From the NCBI RefSeq assembly GCF_040183065.1, contig NC_091126.1, forward strand, positions 139,599,204 through 139,663,203: a DNA stretch of 64,000 nt. The letters are read 5' to 3'. This stretch comes from Periplaneta americana (Eukaryota; Arthropoda; Insecta; Blattodea; Blattidae). A program made the translations under genes and the position numbers. The notes beneath the pieces are model-generated. The model was not told where the DNA came from and searched no databases. It saw nothing but the letters and a program-made list of their open reading frames with translations. Shown here piece by piece: positions 60,187-64,000 of the stretch (position 1 is its first letter; every line of letters begins with the position of its first letter).

Positions 60187-61922
60187 ACAGGTTTTACCAA
60201 AAGTTTAAGGACACTCCTCCATAGGTGATGTTTCATTTTGTCCATATACATATGCTGTGAAACCCCCTGATGTTTATACAGGGACCAAATACCTGTGAAA
60301 TGTCAAATTTTTACTGCAAACTCAATCTGCCTACCGTCCAAATTATGGATTATGCAACAATTTTTGTGCGACATCGTGCGTATTTGCTTGCTTTCCGCAC
60401 AGAACCAATACGCGGTAAGTATGAAATACCACATTCAGTATTCCCAACGTAACACACATAACAATTTCCCTCTTCTTACCGCTTAAGCGCGACATTCATT
60501 TTACTGCTTTAGACTTTTAACATATTATTTTTAGAGACGTTTAACATAGCAATAATTATAAATTGGAAACTTACCACTGCAATTTCACCTAAATTGCAAT
60601 GTTAATTATTGTTTTTAAATATTTGCAAAAATTAAGTAAAGTCTACTACTCCACGAAACTTATTGCATTCCTGATACAAGTAACATTAAGGAAGCCGTGA
60701 AAAAATCAACACGATTCCAGATGCCGATGTTATTACTGTAATATGTTATATAAATAATATTGTTAAAATACTAAAATGAAAAATAAATCATTACATAACC
60801 TTACCGTTTGTTTTAAGTTCGCATTAATAGACTGGGGGGAAAAAAGACAGACTTATATCACGGCCTGCTGGAGTAAAGTAAACACAGAAAACATTTTATA
60901 GCAACAATGTTGAAGAAAGATATTTTGGTTTTCCGAAGTTGCCGTCATTAAACAGAAACGAACATGGAGATTTCATTGCAACTAATTAGAAATTCGTCTT
61001 TCAGGTATGTAATAAACGATCTTCGCACAAAATAATGTACGATACACGAGCGGTATGTTTGTTTTCATGTTCTCGGAAATTAAAAAACGCAACTACGTTT
61101 CGCTTTTTCAATCTTTTCCTCGACCATGAAAACGTCAACATACCGCTCTTGTAACGTATATTACTATTCTGTTATGAAACTTATTGAAAAATTACATATT
61201 GTGTAGGAAGAATATTAATTACTCCAGAATGAGTTGACTTAAATCAATGAATTTTGGAATGGAGTTACATATTATCTCGTCATTCATCCACATCCCAATA
61301 ATCTGCGACTTCACGTCCACATTCACCGAATTTCGATCTATTTTCTTCTTCTTTTTTTTTTCAAGGAAGAAATCCAATCTTTCCACACATGTAAGAAACT
61401 TCACAGCTGATTACTAAAAATTAAGGGAATAAGCTGATTCACCAATGTTACCAACTCCCAATGTAATGTTGTAAATGGCAGTGGGGGACCGGGATCTATT
61501 TGCCGCGAATCTCAAGCTCAAGAAAATTTTAGAAAATGACAATTTTTCCTGAAGAAAAAAAAACCATTTGCATTACAATGCCTGCACGAACTGGCACTTT
61601 TTTAACAGAAAACAATAATAGCACAAGAAATCTTTGAGATATGTCTTAGTCCATTACAAATTTCACTGATCTAAGTCAATCCATTCTGAAGTAATTAATT
61701 TTTTTCTTCACGATATGTAATTTTTCAGTAAGTTTCATAACAGACAAATATTGGTATGTAATCCACAGTTTGGAAGATAGACAGATTGAGTTTGCAGCAA
61801 AAACTTCACTTTTCACAAGCATTTGGTCCCGGTATAAAAATCAATGGATTTCATATAAGTGTAAGGACAGGAGTGAAACACCACTTATGGAGGGGTGTTC
61901 TTAAACTTTTGGTAAAACCTGT
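60187..61922. mobile_element. Tc1-like element with long TIRs and an inner inverted repeat
   Basis: 60187-60372 and 61737-61922 are inverted (ACAGGTTTTACCAAAAGTTT ... ). Ends of the type CAG...CCAAAAGTTT..GGACAC are usual for Tc1-like elements. A second inverted pair, 61173-61260 with 61662-61748 (TATGAAACTTATTGAAAAAT), lies within, as does a hairpin at 61046-61152. No transposase frame. Confidence 0.75.
61046..61152. repeat. Hairpin
   Basis: Arms 61046-61069 (ACGAGCGGTATGTTTG..) and 61125-61152 (..CAACATACCGCTCTTGT) pair with few mismatches around about 55 bases. Confidence 0.7.
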
Positions 61923-62165
61923 CCTTGGAGAAAATGTGTATTAGATGTTTATTAGTAAAACCAGACCACAAAGTTGCAATTAAAACTGCTTTAAAATTTA
62001 AGTAGACTGTCTTCTATTACACATTAATATAACATATCAAGCAGCTAATTTTTCACTTAGACAGAGGAGGGACCAAAAGGTTTACACTGCAGTCTGAGGC
62101 TTATTGTACTTACCACTTCTGTTCTGTAAATGACTGGGTAGCCGAACGGCCGTTCTCTTATAGAA

Positions 62166-62438
62166 GTACAGTACGATTATTTTGTCCTGACAGTCGCCGG
62201 CTATGTGTGCCTGGGTCAGTCGAGTCCATTAAGTTACGCCATGGGGTGTTTGGGTATGTCACTCGCTTTCCTTCGGAGCGATCGGATGTCATGCGTGCGG
62301 TAGAGCAGTACGTTTCTAGTTAAACTCTACTGCATTCCTTTACCGACCGCTCGCCCTTATCTCTACTCTCCCCACTACTCCTATTACTTCCCCTCTTTAG
62401 CGTTGCCGAGCTGTCAGGACTAAATAATCGGTCTGTAC
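62166..62438. mobile_element. MITE, 273 bp
   Basis: Ends 62166-62193 and 62411-62438 are inverted: GTACAGTACGATTATTTTGT and, reading inward from the right, GTACAGACCGATTATTTAGT; both continue CCTGACAG. No coding content. Confidence 0.75.
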
Positions 62439-62514
62439 AGCATGCCGCACCGTGAACTTAACTCGGGCTATCATATGAATCATGATTAAAATTATGTGAA
62501 TTAATGATGATGAA

Positions 62515-62687
62515 ATGAGTCCGAGGTCCAAAGCTGAAAGTTACCCAGCAATTTTGCTTCAATTAGTTGAGGGAAAACCCTAAATTCCTCGAACTTGGTA
62601 ACTTGTTTCAACCATGATTTGAACCCAGGTCCACTCGTTTGACTGTCAGACGTGCTAACCTTTACTCCACAGCGGTGGACATGTCGA
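62515..62687 (-). mobile_element. SINE, family A, diverged
   Basis: Contains GAAATGAGTCCGAGGTCC, GTTGAGGGAAAACCCTAAA, a B box GGGTTCAAATCATGG (minus) and TTACTCCACAGCGGTGGAC. Tail reduced. Confidence 0.75.
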
Positions 62688-62879
62688 GCAGTTACTAAAC
62701 TTAAATGTAATATGAGAAATACTGTAGTAGTCTATCCTTTCTCATTTCTTTCCTTCTAAATCTACTTGCCAGTATCAATGTCAGTTGGGAAATAGGAGGA
62801 GAAATGTTTTTTTTTAGTTCCTTTATTTCAGACTTCACAATATTTTCCGAAGTCAACTCGCTTGTGGTTTATAAATCCA

Positions 62880-63110
62880 TTATTTAACGATGCTGTATCA
62901 ACTGCCACGTTATCTAGCGTCGATAGAGTCGGTGATAGCGAAATTATATCTGGTGAGACGAGTCCGAAAATTCATCATGAGATTATCTGATATTCGCCTT
63001 ACTGTGGCGGAAACTTTGAGAAGAACCCAACCATGTATTCAATCCAAGCGACATTCGGACCAATGCCCAAGAGCAGCGTCGAATCACTGCAGAACATTCG
63101 TTATGCATGT
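62880..63110 (-). mobile_element. SINE, family B
   Basis: Tail TTATTTAACGATGCTGTATC at 62880, centre TATTCGCCTTACTGTGGCGG, head end CAAGAGCAGCGTCGAATCAC. Organised as the copy at 22262-22462. Confidence 0.7.
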
Positions 63111-63369
63111 GCTCTGTAGTTTATAGTAAGAACCTTAAGTTTGAACTTTTGTAATGCTTTATGTTTAGTTACCGGTATTTATTATGGTACAGGCTGTAAT
63201 TTACAAAATGGGACGAATGTGATGTATCAGGTTGTGCATCTATTATTACCGTTTAAGTAAGGAAGGCCCATTTCAGCATTTGCTTTTCCTTGTCACGAAG
63301 AAAGACGAGAAAAGTGGATTCGTGTTGCATACCGTGCAGATTTCGAACACGGTATATATGCTTTTTTTT

Positions 63370-64000
63370 TATTTCAGCTGGCAGAGTTAAGGCCGTAAGG
63401 CCTTCTCTTCCACTCAACCAGCAAAAAGTGTATATACATATGCATGAACTTACAAAGAATTCAACAATTTGATTTAGATGAGAGTTACATGTATACAAGA
63501 GTTATTTACGAATTAAACAACAAAATACTATGAACTATTAATTAAACACTGAAATAAACTGTGTAGCAGAATTAAACTAAAATACATAGAATGTTAATGT
63601 ATTTCAAATAATATTAGATAATAGAAAGAGATTATTATGAGACAATTTTGAAAATACAGCACAATCAGGATGATGTCTAAAGAAAAAAGTAACAGTGTAG
63701 TCAGTGATAGTTAAAATCAGTATGATTGGAGTGAAATGCTAATAAGGTTATCTTTTAAGCTGTTCTTAAAGGTGTTTGTTGTCTTGCAGCCCCTAATACT
63801 TTGTGACAAGGAATTCCATTGACGCGAGGTGGATATTGTAAAAGATGAGGAATAACAAGATGTTCTATGAAGAGGTATATTTAGCGTGCCACAGATAAGT
63901 GATCTGGAATTTACGTCGTGGTTAGAGTATAGATAAGAGAAACGAGACGAAAGGTAATTTGGTGTTGAGGTGTGCAGAATTCGAAAGAATAAAGACAAAG
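63370..64000 (-). mobile_element. LINE 3' end, continuing past the window
   Basis: C-terminal coding 63717-63998 then a 3' UTR ending in GGCCTTAACTCTGCCAGCTG and an A-rich tail (T-run at 63363-63371 on plus). Confidence 0.8.
63717..63998 (-). pseudogene. LINE ORF2 C-terminal end (partial)
   Basis: Minus-strand frame: LHTSTPNYLSSRFSYLYSNH, NIPLHRTSCYSSSFTI and RQWNSLSQSIRGC, to a stop at 63717. P.YL...F........R......IP.....Y..SF...  R.WNSLP..IR is the usual end of a CR1/jockey-group reverse-transcriptase ORF. Cut by the window edge, so whether it is intact is unknown. Confidence 0.8.

Larger units (their letters stand above)
59252..64000 (-). other. Upstream MAM gene intron (partial)
   Basis: No further MAM exon was recognised here. 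Contains SINEs, a long-TIR element, a MITE and a LINE end. 61925-62160 and 62700-62875 show nothing recognisable. Confidence 0.6.

Overview
This window is nuclear DNA of an insect. The evidence is AT-rich sequence packed with insect-type transposons, GT-AG introns, and a fragment of mitochondrial ND4. Several tRNA-derived SINEs here, with a shared tail reading roughly GGTTATTTTACGACGCTTTATCAAC, resemble repeats I remember from cockroach (Periplaneta/Blattodea) sequence. That placement is from memory and was not searched.

Backbone: one host gene runs on the minus strand through almost the whole window. It encodes an extracellular MAM-domain protein. Six internal exons (59143-59251, 55153-55327, 47670-47757, 24569-24739, 13108-13310, 10159-10324) join with matching intron phases into the C-terminal part of one MAM domain followed by a complete second one. 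A short candidate last exon with stop and poly(A) signal lies at 1894-2038. Upstream exons lie beyond 64000. About 57 kb of intron separates roughly 0.95 kb of coding sequence, and nearly every other feature sits inside these introns.

Layout by intron, in + coordinates. 2-10 kb: piggyBac-like element with TTAA palindromes, hAT C-terminal pseudogene, Mutator-like element, SINE. 10-13 kb: SINE and a 137-bp tRNA-like hairpin. 13-24.5 kb: pyrimidine-rich minisatellite (gene strand), LINE fragments, mariner-like transposase fragment, a nearly full LINE with two stop codons, BED-finger hAT, Penelope-like element, and a DNA element with nested inverted repeats. 24.7-47.7 kb (the 23-kb intron): LINE 3' ends, a spliced five-exon DDE transposase pseudogene, a degraded LINE, the ND4 NUMT, a 9-kb Ty3/gypsy LTR retrotransposon (LTRs about 1.2% diverged), and a TA-flanked element holding a mariner remnant and a MITE. 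47.7-55.2 kb: Penelope-like fragment, pogo/Tigger-like element, SINEs, tandem repeats. 55.3-59.1 kb: foldback element and hAT remnant. 59.3-64 kb: SINEs, long-TIR element, MITE, LINE end. Upstream of the gene's end (1-900) lies a foldback element carrying only the DNA-binding domain of a transposase.

The transposons are almost all broken. The gypsy element has young LTRs but several frame breaks. No protein-coding system unrelated to transposons was seen apart from the MAM gene. No CRISPR, operon or bona fide tRNA/rRNA gene was found. The most novel material is the set of unnamed inverted-repeat elements (127-876, 23270-24240, 43443-45857, 55392-56045, 60187-61922) and the exon/phase structure of the MAM gene.
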